DNA of 64,000 bases from assembly GCF_000420705.1 (NCBI RefSeq), contig NZ_ATVL01000006.1:496001-560000 (forward strand). Direction: 5' to 3'. The stretch comes from Hymenobacter norwichensis DSM 15439 (lineage in GTDB: Bacteria > Bacteroidota > Bacteroidia > Cytophagales > Hymenobacteraceae). Both the position numbers and the translations under genes were made by a program. The notes below the pieces were generated by a model that worked only from the letters and a program-made list of their open reading frames with translations, did no database searches and was not told the DNA's origin. Positions 39,305-47,512 of this stretch are shown in pieces. How positions within the stretch are numbered: position 1 is the first letter of the stretch; every line of letters starts with the position of its first letter.

Positions 39305-39317
39305 GACATTATGTCTT
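39305..39317 (+). promoter_or_regulatory. Operator-like site 1 upstream of hsp20
   Basis: GACA-TTA-TGTCTT lies in the AT-rich region upstream of hsp20, about 210 bp from the ATG. The same GACA-N3-TGTCTT pattern recurs at 39413-39425, so it may bind a dimeric regulator. This is inference from the repeat only. Confidence 0.35.
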
Positions 39318-39409
39318 AATAATATATCGTCGATTTTATTGCTTAATTTGCTTCATTGGCAGTATAAGGAAAATGATGATTTTATTAGGTGAAGTGTATA
39401 TTGATTAAT

Positions 39410-39426
39410 CAAGACAAAATGTCTTG
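39410..39426 (+). promoter_or_regulatory. Operator-like site 2 upstream of hsp20
   Basis: CAAGACA-AAA-TGTCTTG is a perfect 7-bp inverted repeat with a 3-base spacer, about 100 bp before the hsp20 ATG. It contains the same GACA-N3-TGTCTT core as site 1. Confidence 0.45.
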
Positions 39427-39525
39427 AAAATATAGAGTAAGAGATTCTGGTACAGATTTTATAGAATCAGGGTGTACCCGCAAGGGAAAACATTAATCTC
39501 TGACTTCAACATAGCATCTTTTACC

Positions 39526-39969
39526 ATGGCAACTCTGCTGTATAACAACCGTCCTGCTCTTCGCCCAAACCGTGCTTTCAACTCATTGCTGAATGAGATG
39601 CTGCGTGATACCCTCCCCGCCGCAACGGAGCCCGCTAAATCGTTCGTGCCCGCTGCCGACATACTGGAAACCGCTCAAGGTTTCGAACTGCACCTTGCAC
39701 TACCTGGCGTAGTGAAAGAGGACGTTAAAATCGATTTCCAGGATAGCCAGCTAATCGTGAGCGGTGAGCGGAAGGCCCCAACCGCTGACGAAAACGCGCC
39801 GAAGTTCCGCCGCCTCGAAACCGGCTTCGGTAGCTTCTCTCGTAGCTTCCGCCTCCCCGAAACCGTAGACGTAACCGCTATTGACGCAGCTCTCACCGAC
39901 GGCATCCTGCGGGTGTTGCTGCCCTTCGATAGCAAAAAAGTGACGAAACATCATATCGAAGTGCGCTAA
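39526..39969 (+). CDS. Small heat-shock protein, Hsp20/alpha-crystallin family
   Basis: ATG 39526 (MATLLYNNRPALRPN) gives 147 residues, the normal length. The alpha-crystallin domain covers about residues 40-145, with FELHLALPGVVKEDVKIDFQDSQLIVSGERK, FGSFSRSFRLPETVDVTAIDAALTDGILRVLLP and the ending SKKVTKHHIEVR. The N-terminal region and last residues would mediate oligomer assembly. It acts as an ATP-independent holdase in the cytosol. The upstream region carries two similar inverted repeats. Confidence 0.93.
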   Translation: MATLLYNNRPALRPNRAFNSLLNEMLRDTLPAATEPAKSFVPAADILETAQGFELHLALPGVVKEDVKIDFQDSQLIVSGERKAPTADENAPKFRRLETGFGSFSRSFRLPETVDVTAIDAALTDGILRVLLPFDSKKVTKHHIEVR

Positions 39970-39986
39970 GCGCTGCGAAAAACTGT

Positions 39987-40016
39987 AAAAAAGGCATCCT
40001 ATTGGGTGCCTTTTTT
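39987..40016 (+). terminator. hsp20 terminator
   Basis: GGCATCC (39993-39999) pairs with GGGTGCC (40004-40010), flanked by AAAAAA and TTTTTT. Confidence 0.85.
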
Positions 40017-40259
40017 GTTGGTTCGTGTGTTGCTACTAATATATAGCGGCAAGCGTAGCAGGAACGGTTGAGTGGCACGTAATTAGCTACGCGTATAGCT
40101 CCAACTTCTAGTTGAAAATCCTGCCTGATGCAACTCTATACCAATGGATCAGCATCTTTCGTTAGGAGCCCAGAATGAGAGGGCAGGTTCATTTGCTTTT
40201 CATGCTGGTTTTGTAAATTCGAATCACATCTTTTCTTCTTTTTCACCTTCATATTACCC

Positions 40260-41777
40260 ATGCAAGCAAAACAAATGATGCTCGGTCTGCTGGGCTCCGC
40301 CATCTTGGGTGGCGGCGTAGCAGTAGGTGGGTACAAGCTGCTGGAGCCTGAGCGTACCAATACGCCACAGGCCATTGCGGCTGACCCTAATGTTCGCTAC
40401 ACGAGTGAGCTGCGCAGCAGCAACTACGTGGTGCCCGAAGGGCTCAATTTCACGGCCGCTGCGGCTTCCGTAACGCCAGCCGTAGTACACGTAACCACTG
40501 AATATGCTCCGAAGCCCAGCCAGAATGCCGCGCAGATGGACCCCTTCCTGCGCCAATTCTTCGGTGACGACTTCGAGCAATATCATGGTCGTGGCCGCAA
40601 CCAAGGGGTGCAGCAAGGTTCCGGCTCGGGCGTTATCATTGCAGCCAATGGTTACATCGTAACCAACAACCACGTAATCGACAAGGCCGACAAGATTACG
40701 GTGATAATGGACGACAAGCGCAAGTTTGAAGCCGAGTTGGTAGGCACCGACCCAACTACGGACTTAGCACTGTTGAAAGTGAAAGCCGATAACTTGCCCT
40801 TCATCCGGTACGGCAATTCCGACCAAGTGAAAGTAGGGGAGTGGGTGTTGGCCGTAGGTAACCCCTTCAACCTGAACTCGACGGTTACGGCTGGTATCAT
40901 TTCAGCCAAGGGCCGCAACATTGGTATTTTGCGTGAGCAGACTGGCCGTAACCAGAACATGGGTGTTGAGTCGTTCTTGCAGACTGACGCCGTAGTGAAC
41001 CCCGGTAACTCAGGCGGGGCATTGGTTAACCTCAACGGTGACCTGATTGGCATCAACTCGGCCATTGCTTCGCAGACTGGCTCTTTCGTGGGCTACTCAT
41101 TTGCAGTGCCAAGCTCCATCGTGAGCAAGGTAATTGACGACCTGCTCAAGTATAAAGTGGTACAGCGTGCTTTGCTGGGCGTAAGCATTCAGGAAGTGGA
41201 CGCTACGCTGGCTTCTGAGAAGAAGCTGTCTAGCCTGAACGGTGTGTACGTGCAGGGTATGACGGAAGGTAGCTCGGCAGCGGACGCAGGTATCAAAATC
41301 GGCGACATCATCACCGAAATCAACGGCACCAAGGTGAACACCTCGTCGCAGTTGCAAGAGCAGGTAGCTCGCTTCCGCCCCGGCGACAAAATCAAGGTGA
41401 CGTACTTGCGTGGTAGCGATACCCGTACCACCTCCGCTACACTACGCAATGCCACCGGTACTACCGACATCATTCGGGAGGAAGTAAGCAAGGCAGTTAA
41501 GTATGAAGGCGCTACGCTGCAACCTGTTAGTAAGCAAGAGCTTAGCAAGTTAGGCCTGGATGGTGGCGCTAAAATCAGCGGTATCGGCAAGTCAAACTTC
41601 CGCGAAACTGGTATTGCCGACGGCTTTATCATCACCCGCATTGATAAGAACCGCGTGAGCAAACCCCAAGACGTAGAGAAGTTTTTGGAGGCTGCTAAGG
41701 AAAGCCAAGGTGCCCTTGTAGAAGGTGTGTACCCTGATGGCCGCAAAGCCTACTATCCCATCGGACAAGCTGAGTAA
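40260..41777 (+). CDS. Do/DegP-family periplasmic serine protease
   Basis: This 505-residue protein starts at ATG 40260 with a hydrophobic N-terminal segment (MMLGLLGSAILGGGVAVGG), giving export or an anchor. The trypsin-like domain has the triad His138 (VTNNHVID), Asp168 (TTDLALLKV) and Ser251 (NPGNSGGALVN). Two PDZ regions follow, the first at about 300-395 (ALLGVSIQEVD, GSSAADAGIKIGDIITEINGTKV). It degrades or refolds misfolded envelope proteins. The degP/degQ/degS distinction cannot be made from sequence alone. It is ended by the long hairpin at 41791. Confidence 0.92.
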   Translation: MQAKQMMLGLLGSAILGGGVAVGGYKLLEPERTNTPQAIAADPNVRYTSELRSSNYVVPEGLNFTAAAASVTPAVVHVTTEYAPKPSQNAAQMDPFLRQFFGDDFEQYHGRGRNQGVQQGSGSGVIIAANGYIVTNNHVIDKADKITVIMDDKRKFEAELVGTDPTTDLALLKVKADNLPFIRYGNSDQVKVGEWVLAVGNPFNLNSTVTAGIISAKGRNIGILREQTGRNQNMGVESFLQTDAVVNPGNSGGALVNLNGDLIGINSAIASQTGSFVGYSFAVPSSIVSKVIDDLLKYKVVQRALLGVSIQEVDATLASEKKLSSLNGVYVQGMTEGSSAADAGIKIGDIITEINGTKVNTSSQLQEQVARFRPGDKIKVTYLRGSDTRTTSATLRNATGTTDIIREEVSKAVKYEGATLQPVSKQELSKLGLDGGAKISGIGKSNFRETGIADGFIITRIDKNRVSKPQDVEKFLEAAKESQGALVEGVYPDGRKAYYPIGQAE

Positions 41778-41790
41778 ACTAGCCAGTTAG

Positions 41791-41850
41791 CTAACACCCA
41801 GTGAAAAGGCCTCCGCTACTCGAAGCGGAGGCCTTTTCACTGGGTGTTAG
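41791..41850. terminator. 27-bp perfect inverted repeat, bidirectional terminator
   Basis: The left arm at 41791-41817 and right arm at 41824-41850 are exact complements over 27 bp, with loop ACTCGA. It lies 13 bp after the DegP-like stop and 20 bp after the 3' end of the opposite gene, and contains A-rich/T-rich runs (GAAAAGG and CCTTTTC) in the stem. The length is well above the usual 8-15 bp. Confidence 0.9.
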
Positions 41851-41870
41851 GCTTGTGTCGAATAACGCCT

Positions 41871-42281
41871 TTAGTGAGCACAAAGCCATTCCATGGCTGT
41901 ACCCTCGTCGCCGAAAAGACGCATTTGATATGGGCGCTCCGGTGCTAAGCCGAAGGTAAGATATTGCATTTGGATAGGATCAGCATCGTACACCGCCATC
42001 CGGGCCGGCGAGCAAAGCACACTGATGCGTAGCGTCTGCGGAGCCAACCTATTTGCTGCTTGTGGGTAAAAAATGGTGGTAGTCCAGTGGCCTAGTTCTG
42101 GGCTGATTTGGTCGCGCCGGCGTACATCTAGCAGCCAGAAGGCGGTAGTGGTTTGCTCAGCCATAGCTAGCACAGCCGCAAAATCAGCTTGTAACTGGTG
42201 CAATGGCGCATCGTCAGGCCAACGTACAACCAACACGCCTAAGTCAGAGCGGTGCTGAATGGTACAGGTGATGAGCGACAT
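41871..42281 (-). CDS. Tandem family protein, copy 1 (unknown function)
   Basis: This 136-residue protein of the tandem set starts MSLITCTIQHRSDLGVLVVRWPDD. Aligned features shared with the next two genes are a strand with RSDLGVLVVRW (copy 1) or RPDLxxLxxRW (copies 2 and 3), a helix, FWLLDVRRRDQIS, a tryptophan-containing helix GHWTTTIFYPQAANRL and an alpha/beta ending. The layout is like SpoIIAA/STAS-type domains, but I cannot assert the family. It is soluble, with no signal, and is the farthest 3' member of the divergent set. Confidence 0.65.
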   Translation of the reverse strand: MSLITCTIQHRSDLGVLVVRWPDDAPLHQLQADFAAVLAMAEQTTTAFWLLDVRRRDQISPELGHWTTTIFYPQAANRLAPQTLRISVLCSPARMAVYDADPIQMQYLTFGLAPERPYQMRLFGDEGTAMEWLCAH

Positions 42282-42482
42282 TAGAGCGGGTATTATAAAT
42301 GGAAAAAGACCGGCGCAATGGTCGGCAAGGTAAGAAGCAGTAAGCTATAGGCCGCCACAAAAGCTGTTGCCGTGGCTTCGGCTGCTCTGCCCTTACGAAA
42401 ATATAAATTTATCGGTTAACCCAACGAAGGTCAGTCCCGATTTGGCATTTCAAGCGCTGCTGTACCGGATGGTGCCTGCTAC

Positions 42483-42911
42483 TTATTCAAAAGGAATAGC
42501 CAACCACCGTTGCGCGTCCCCTTCCTGATCGAACAGTTGAAAGATGTAGGGGTACATCGTTTTCTGAAACCTGTCAAATAGCCGGGTGATTTCTACATTG
42601 GTTTGCAGCTGCTGGCGGGTGCCGGGTGGTACCATGTAGGCCATGCGTACCGGTCGATTGAAACGTGCTGCTAAAGTGGGGTAGAATACGTCATTCACCC
42701 AGCGCCCAGCCTCGGCATTAATGGAAAGGGCCCGCGTGTCGAGCAGCCAGCGCACAGTACTACGCCGTTCGGCTTCGTCGGCTAGGCTGCGGTAGCCAAG
42801 TTGCAACTCGTTAAGCGTAACATAACGATGCCACCGTGCAATCAACACCTCCAAGTCGGGCCGGTACGTGAGCGTAAGGTGGTCGGCAATTAAGAGGGTT
42901 TCGGGAAGCAT
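42483..42911 (-). CDS. Tandem family protein, copy 2 (unknown function)
   Basis: This 142-residue paralogue has LTYRPDLEVLIARWHRYVTLNELQLGYRSL, VRWLLDTRALSINAEAGRWVNDVFYPTLAARF and RMAYMVPPGTRQQLQ. It shares with its neighbours the pattern of a W-LLD-R strand followed by a W-x3-FYP or equivalent segment, then a P-R-x-AY-x-P strand. A 40-bp gap separates it from copy 3 and 201 bp from copy 1. No charged catalytic motif is evident. Confidence 0.65.
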   Translation of the reverse strand: MLPETLLIADHLTLTYRPDLEVLIARWHRYVTLNELQLGYRSLADEAERRSTVRWLLDTRALSINAEAGRWVNDVFYPTLAARFNRPVRMAYMVPPGTRQQLQTNVEITRLFDRFQKTMYPYIFQLFDQEGDAQRWLAIPFE

Positions 42912-42952
42912 GACATGCGTAGCCAGGAACGGGTAGCAAAGTTCGACAAAGA

Positions 42953-43396
42953 TTACTTGTCAAGTAACCATTCTATAGCCTCTGCTTCATTCATGAAAGA
43001 CTCCATACGATAAGGCAGAGTAGGCACGTGAGCCCGGGCGAAAATAGCTTGCAGTTCCGGTTGGCTGTCGATAGTGCGTTGCCGATGCGGCGACATTAGA
43101 TAAGCCACGCGTAATGGCGCCTGTAGCAGGGTAGCAGCTTGCGGCAAAAATTCGTTAATCACCCAGCTAGTATGTGTGTGCTCGACTAATAGCCGGCGTC
43201 GCACATCAATAAACCACTGTGTTGCTGCATGTTGGCGCGCCAAATGCAGCGCTTCCTGATGGCCAATCTGCATTTCGGAAAGTGACGCATCACGCAGCCA
43301 GCGCAATACAAGTAGCTGTAAGTCGGGACGATAATTTAGCGTTAGATAATCGGTGTGGGTAATGAGGGGAGGCGTTGCCAGAGTAGAAAATTCCAT
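42953..43396 (-). CDS. Tandem family protein, copy 3 (unknown function)
   Basis: ATG 43396 (MEFSTLATPPLITH) gives 147 residues, in line with its siblings; the upstream ATG at 43450 would add a hydrophobic segment (IFVLLQLTFLLLL) and export the protein, which neither paralogue is. The domain has LTLNYRPDLQLLVLRWLRDASLSEMQIG, TQWFIDVRRRLLVEHTHTSWVINEFLPQAATLLQ and LRVAYLMSPHRQRTIDSQPELQAIF. It is the first of three genes in the same orientation. The function is unknown. Confidence 0.62.
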   Translation of the reverse strand: MEFSTLATPPLITHTDYLTLNYRPDLQLLVLRWLRDASLSEMQIGHQEALHLARQHAATQWFIDVRRRLLVEHTHTSWVINEFLPQAATLLQAPLRVAYLMSPHRQRTIDSQPELQAIFARAHVPTLPYRMESFMNEAEAIEWLLDK

Positions 43397-43670
43397 AAGA
43401 AGCAACAAGAATGTGAGTTGTAATAATACAAAAATAGCTATTTTATTCAAATGGTGTTATGCCCTTGAAATAGCTTTATGCTTGCTCTTATGTGTGAATG
43501 ATAAAATTTGATGTATAAATAGTTATAAAATTACGACATACTTTTCTGGTCTGCATAAGTAAAGGTGTAACTATCCTGCTCCTGTAGTCGGCTAATCGGG
43601 CTTAGTTCAGCGGGCAGCTTACCTTTATAGCACCCATCCATCACCCAACCCTCTCATTTCTTTCTTCCTC

Positions 43671-45269
43671 ATGAAACAAGCTCTCGAAGAAGCCACCGCC
43701 ACCGGCACCGACGTGCAGGAGCACGACCCGCACGGTATTCAGCAAGTACTGCGTGAGCTGGGTATCCAGGCCGAAAATGCCGCCTGGAGTACCGGCCTGC
43801 AATGGGGCGGCACCAGCAATACCCACTCGAAAACCATCCACTCGCCCGCCGACGGCCGCCGCATTGGCACCGTAGCCTTAGCCACTCCCGCCGACTACAA
43901 CCAGGTAGTGGAAACGGCTCAGGCCGCGTTTAAAACCTGGCGCACCGTGCCGGCACCCAAGCGAGGCGAGATTGTGCGGCAGATTGGCAACAAGCTGCGC
44001 GAATTCAAGGAGCCGCTGGGCAAGCTGGTGAGCTACGAAATGGGCAAGATCTTGCAGGAAGGCCTTGGCGAAGTGCAGGAAATGATTGACATCTGTGACT
44101 TTGCCGTGGGCCTTTCGCGGCAGTTGCACGGCTTTACTATGCACTCAGAGCGGCCCGCGCACCGCATGTACGAGCAGTACCACCCGCTGGGCGTGGTGGG
44201 CATCATTTCGGCGTTTAACTTCCCGGTGGCCGTATGGAGCTGGAATGCCATGCTGGCTGCCGTCTGCGGCGACGTCTGCATCTGGAAGCCTTCCGAGAAA
44301 ACGCCGCTGACCGGCGTGGCAGTGCAGCATATTCTGGCCGACGTGCTGCGCGAAAACGAATTGCCCGAAGGTATTTTCAACCTGATAATCGGGGATGCGG
44401 AAATAGGTGCTCAGATGGCCGCCGACACACGCGTGCCGCTGGTATCGGCCACGGGTAGCACCCGCATGGGTAAGAAGGTAGGGGAGGTGGTAGGCGCCCG
44501 CCTGGGTCGGGCGCTGCTGGAGTTGGGTGGCAACAACGCCATCATCCTGACCGAGCACGCCGACCTTGATATTGCCATTCGGGCCATCGTGTTTGGGGCC
44601 GTGGGCACGGCCGGGCAGCGGTGCACCACCACCCGCCGCGTTATTATTCACGAAGCAATTTTCGAGGATGTGAAGGCGCGGCTGTTGAAAATCTACCCCA
44701 ACCTACCTATCGGCAACCCCTTACAGGAAGGTACGCTGGTTGGCCCGCTCATCGACCAAGACGCCGTGGCGGCTTTCACGAAGGCCCTAACCGATGTGCA
44801 GGCCGAGGGCGGCAAGCTGCTGACCGGCGGCAAAGTGCTGACCGGCACCAGCTATGAAAGCGGCACCTATGTACAGCCCGCGCTGGTGGAGGCCGAAAAC
44901 CACTACCACATGGTGCAGGAAGAAACCTTCGCGCCCATCCTATACCTTATTAAGTACCGCGGTGGGGTAGAAGAGGCCATCGAGTTGCAAAACGGCGTGC
45001 GGCAGGGCTTGTCGTCGGCCATCTTCTCGCTGAACATGCGCGAAACCGAAACTTACCTCAGCCACACCGGCTCCGACTGCGGCATTGCCAACGTGAACAT
45101 CGGTACGAGCGGTGCGGAAATTGGTGGCGCCTTTGGGGGCGAGAAAGAAACCGGCGGCGGCCGCGAATCGGGTTCCGACGCTTGGCGCGTGTACATGCGC
45201 CGCCAGACCAACACTATCAACTATAGCACCCAGCTCCCGCTGGCCCAGGGCATCAAGTTCGATGTGTAG
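43671..45269 (+). CDS. Aldehyde dehydrogenase, ALDH7/antiquitin-like
   Basis: This 532-residue enzyme has the catalytic Cys318 in GTAGQRCTTTRR, the general base Glu284 in LELGGNNAI, and the cofactor region WSWNAMLAAVCGDVCIWKPSEKTPLTG. The ISAFNFPVAVWSWN block and the C-terminal GGAFGGEKETGGGRESGSDAWRVYMRRQT are typical of ALDH7-type semialdehyde dehydrogenases (alpha-aminoadipic semialdehyde/P6C). The N-terminal ~30 residues are an extension. It is a single gene followed by a terminator; lysine catabolism is the likeliest context but unproved here. Confidence 0.9.
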   Translation: MKQALEEATATGTDVQEHDPHGIQQVLRELGIQAENAAWSTGLQWGGTSNTHSKTIHSPADGRRIGTVALATPADYNQVVETAQAAFKTWRTVPAPKRGEIVRQIGNKLREFKEPLGKLVSYEMGKILQEGLGEVQEMIDICDFAVGLSRQLHGFTMHSERPAHRMYEQYHPLGVVGIISAFNFPVAVWSWNAMLAAVCGDVCIWKPSEKTPLTGVAVQHILADVLRENELPEGIFNLIIGDAEIGAQMAADTRVPLVSATGSTRMGKKVGEVVGARLGRALLELGGNNAIILTEHADLDIAIRAIVFGAVGTAGQRCTTTRRVIIHEAIFEDVKARLLKIYPNLPIGNPLQEGTLVGPLIDQDAVAAFTKALTDVQAEGGKLLTGGKVLTGTSYESGTYVQPALVEAENHYHMVQEETFAPILYLIKYRGGVEEAIELQNGVRQGLSSAIFSLNMRETETYLSHTGSDCGIANVNIGTSGAEIGGAFGGEKETGGGRESGSDAWRVYMRRQTNTINYSTQLPLAQGIKFDV

Positions 45270-45299
45270 CTAAAGCAGATAATCCAAGTAATTCATGTG

Positions 45300-45337
45300 A
45301 AACAGGCCCGTCGGGAGTACCGGCGGGCCTGTTTTGC
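45300..45337. terminator. Bidirectional terminator
   Basis: AACAGGCCCGTCGG (45301-45314) pairs with 45320-45333 over 14 positions with one G-T wobble; the loop is GAGTA and TTTT follows. Confidence 0.85.
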
Positions 45338-45852
45338 TATTTAGCTATCTTGATATCTCCGTGGCCTTTGTAGTAAAGCGTTGAGCCTTGGTAGAATACG
45401 TAATACAGTCGGTAGATTTCGTCCGTTTTGTATTTGCTGTTGTCGAATGTAAAGCGGTAGCTATAGGAGCTAGTAGTTGTAGAAGAATCAGTAACAGTGT
45501 CTAGCACTCTGTACTTACGGTCTACAAGAACAAGCTTTACCGAAAGGCCACTCGCTGTAGTCTGGCAGGTCAATACTCCTTCAGTTTCCACCGGGTTCGG
45601 AAAGAAGCTGATGTTACGGAAGCTTCCGCTGGCCGTGCTGTTTACATCGAAGCCTAAGCTGTTGAACAACTTCTTTTCCTCTTTATTCCAATTGCCATCC
45701 AGCGTCCAGTCCGAGGGGTCGTTCTGGCTCTGCGGATAGTTTAGAAAGTCACGGTATGTAACGCCTTCATCGGGGCCAAAGTCAATTTTCTTTTTGCAAC
45801 TGCTAGAGCCGAGAGTAGCAAGCAAAGAGCATAAGAGTAAGTAGTTCTTCAT
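45337..45852 (-). CDS. Lipoprotein, unknown function
   Basis: ATG 45852 gives 171 residues: MKNYLLLCSLLATLGSSSCKKKIDFGPDEG, a lipoprotein signal with Cys19 after SSS, then a mature beta-rich domain (GSFRNISFFPNPVETEGVLTC, ASGLSVKLVLVDRKYRVLDT, SSYSYRFTFDNSKY). The ending IYRLYYVFYQGSTLYYKGHGDIKIAK resembles small Bacteroidota lipoproteins of unknown role. The upstream frame to 45933 lacks a signal. It converges with the ALDH gene at a shared terminator. Confidence 0.75.
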   Translation of the reverse strand: MKNYLLLCSLLATLGSSSCKKKIDFGPDEGVTYRDFLNYPQSQNDPSDWTLDGNWNKEEKKLFNSLGFDVNSTASGSFRNISFFPNPVETEGVLTCQTTASGLSVKLVLVDRKYRVLDTVTDSSTTTSSYSYRFTFDNSKYKTDEIYRLYYVFYQGSTLYYKGHGDIKIAK

Positions 45853-46051
45853 GCTAAAAAGTTGAAATAGGGGATATAAAGTCCGGTGAAGATAATGGCA
45901 GGCTGCCACAGTAATAGCTACGGCTTCATGCAACTTCCTCTCCGCGGGTGCTGTCTTTCACTTGCTTAGCCTCTCCGCTCTGGCGGCTTTGCCCGGAAAG
46001 TTGGATATTTACCGTTATCCTTTCTTTAACCAGTTGCCGCTGTCCGACCCT

Positions 46052-46621
46052 ATGGAAGCTTTTGCGTATACCGACATCAATGCCCCGCTAGTGGAGCGGT
46101 GCCGCCTGGGCGACCGACGGGCGCAAGCCGAAATCTACAAGCGCTACGCCAAAGCTATGTTCAACGCTTCCCTGCGCATCACCGGCGACTACGCCGAGGC
46201 CGAGGATGTGTTGCAGGAGTCGTTTTTGAGTGCATTCCGGGAACTGCACAGTTACAAAGGTGATTCATCATTCGGCAGTTGGCTGAAGCGGATTGTCATC
46301 AATAAAAGTATCAACTGCCTGCGCAACCGGCGCCTGCAATTGGTGCCTTTAGGCGAGCAGCATGATGCCGCCGGCCCCGATACGCCGGACAGCTCACCGG
46401 ATACCGAAGTGGTGCAGTGGCGCGCCGATGTGGTGCGGCGCTGCGTACAGGACCTGCCCGACGGCTACCGTGTGGTGCTGACCCTATATCTGCTGGAAGG
46501 CTACGACCACTCCGAAATTGCCGGCATCTTGGGCATCACTGAATCCACCTCGAAGTCGCAGTACAGCCGGGCCCGCAAGAAGCTGCTGGAGTTGGCTTCG
46601 CAACGCGGGCTTACAGCTTAG
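46052..46621 (+). CDS. ECF-type RNA polymerase sigma factor
   Basis: ATG 46052 starts a 189-residue sigma factor; the TTG frame extension at 45962 is less likely. Region 2 is ASLRITGDYAEAEDVLQESFLSAFRELHSYKGDSSFGSWLKRIVINKSINCLRNRR (about 30-85); region 4 is LPDGYRVVLTLYLLEGYDHSEIAGILGITESTSKSQYSRARKKLLELA (about 135-185), the typical HTH. It directs RNA polymerase to an alternative promoter. The next gene, an inner-membrane protein, may be its anti-sigma. Confidence 0.92.
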   Translation: MEAFAYTDINAPLVERCRLGDRRAQAEIYKRYAKAMFNASLRITGDYAEAEDVLQESFLSAFRELHSYKGDSSFGSWLKRIVINKSINCLRNRRLQLVPLGEQHDAAGPDTPDSSPDTEVVQWRADVVRRCVQDLPDGYRVVLTLYLLEGYDHSEIAGILGITESTSKSQYSRARKKLLELASQRGLTA

Positions 46622-46720
46622 TAGCCACCTCAATGTGCCAAACCCGCGGCGCGCCGCCCACCCCTTTTTGGCGGCTTACCGTAGGTGAAAGCAAATCATG
46701 TGTTTAGTACCACCCCTGAT

Positions 46721-47512
46721 ATGAACGACAAAGAAACCGGTCTGGAGAATTTCATCGAGCGGCACCGTGCCGACTTTGATGTGTTCGAGCCGCGCCCGGA
46801 TTTATGGGACGACATCGAGCAGAACTTGGCCGCACCCACGGCTGGTTCTGCCGCGCCAGCCGCCGATGAAGCGCCTGCTGTTGCCCCATTACGGGTAGTG
46901 AGGCTATACCCCGATGAAGCGCCTGCTGCTTCTGCCGCCCCCACCACCAATTTCCGTAGTAAATGGTTGCCCAATTCGGGTATGGCCGCCGCTGTGGCCT
47001 TGTTGCTGGCTGCCGGCATTGGCGCGGTATGGAGCAGCAGCCACCAAGACACTGTATGGGCCCGCACAGCCGGCACTACGCCGCTGGTACTGGCCCCCGA
47101 AAGCGAATCGGAAGACGTAAGCTCCGGGTTGTATTTTGGGGCTTCGCCGGTAGCCAACGCCCCCGAATCCTCGACGCAGTACCTCACTACGGCTTTGCAG
47201 CGCATGGAAACCTACTATGCCACCCAAATTGCCGAGCGCAAGGGTGAGCTACGGGAGTTAGAAGCCCAGACAACCGCTGCCAGCGCCCCAACTGCGGACT
47301 GGCGGCGTGAATTGGCCGGGTTGGACTCTACGTACCGGCAGTTGAAAGTGGAGCTCTACCGTAACCCCGAGCCCGACGTGGTGCTGGAAGCCATGAACCG
47401 CAACCTGCAAATCCGTCTCGATATTCTGAATCAGCAGACCCGCTCGCGTGAGCAGGTGCAGGAGTATCACGCGCAGCCTTTGATGATTGCCGATACCCAC
47501 CCAATGCCATGA
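46721..47512 (+). CDS. Membrane protein, putative anti-sigma factor
   Basis: This 263-residue protein follows the sigma gene after about 100 bp. It has a cytoplasmic part (about residues 1-85) with an RPDLWDDIEQNLA helix that resembles anti-sigma sensor segments, one membrane helix (MAAAVALLLAAGIGAVW, about residues 86-103), then a periplasmic part containing a coiled coil (LQRMETYYATQIAERKGELRELEAQ and NRNLQIRLDILNQQTRSREQVQEY). I cannot prove anti-sigma activity; gene order and the single membrane helix support it. Its stop overlaps the next start (ATGA). Confidence 0.6.
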   Translation: MNDKETGLENFIERHRADFDVFEPRPDLWDDIEQNLAAPTAGSAAPAADEAPAVAPLRVVRLYPDEAPAASAAPTTNFRSKWLPNSGMAAAVALLLAAGIGAVWSSSHQDTVWARTAGTTPLVLAPESESEDVSSGLYFGASPVANAPESSTQYLTTALQRMETYYATQIAERKGELRELEAQTTAASAPTADWRRELAGLDSTYRQLKVELYRNPEPDVVLEAMNRNLQIRLDILNQQTRSREQVQEYHAQPLMIADTHPMP

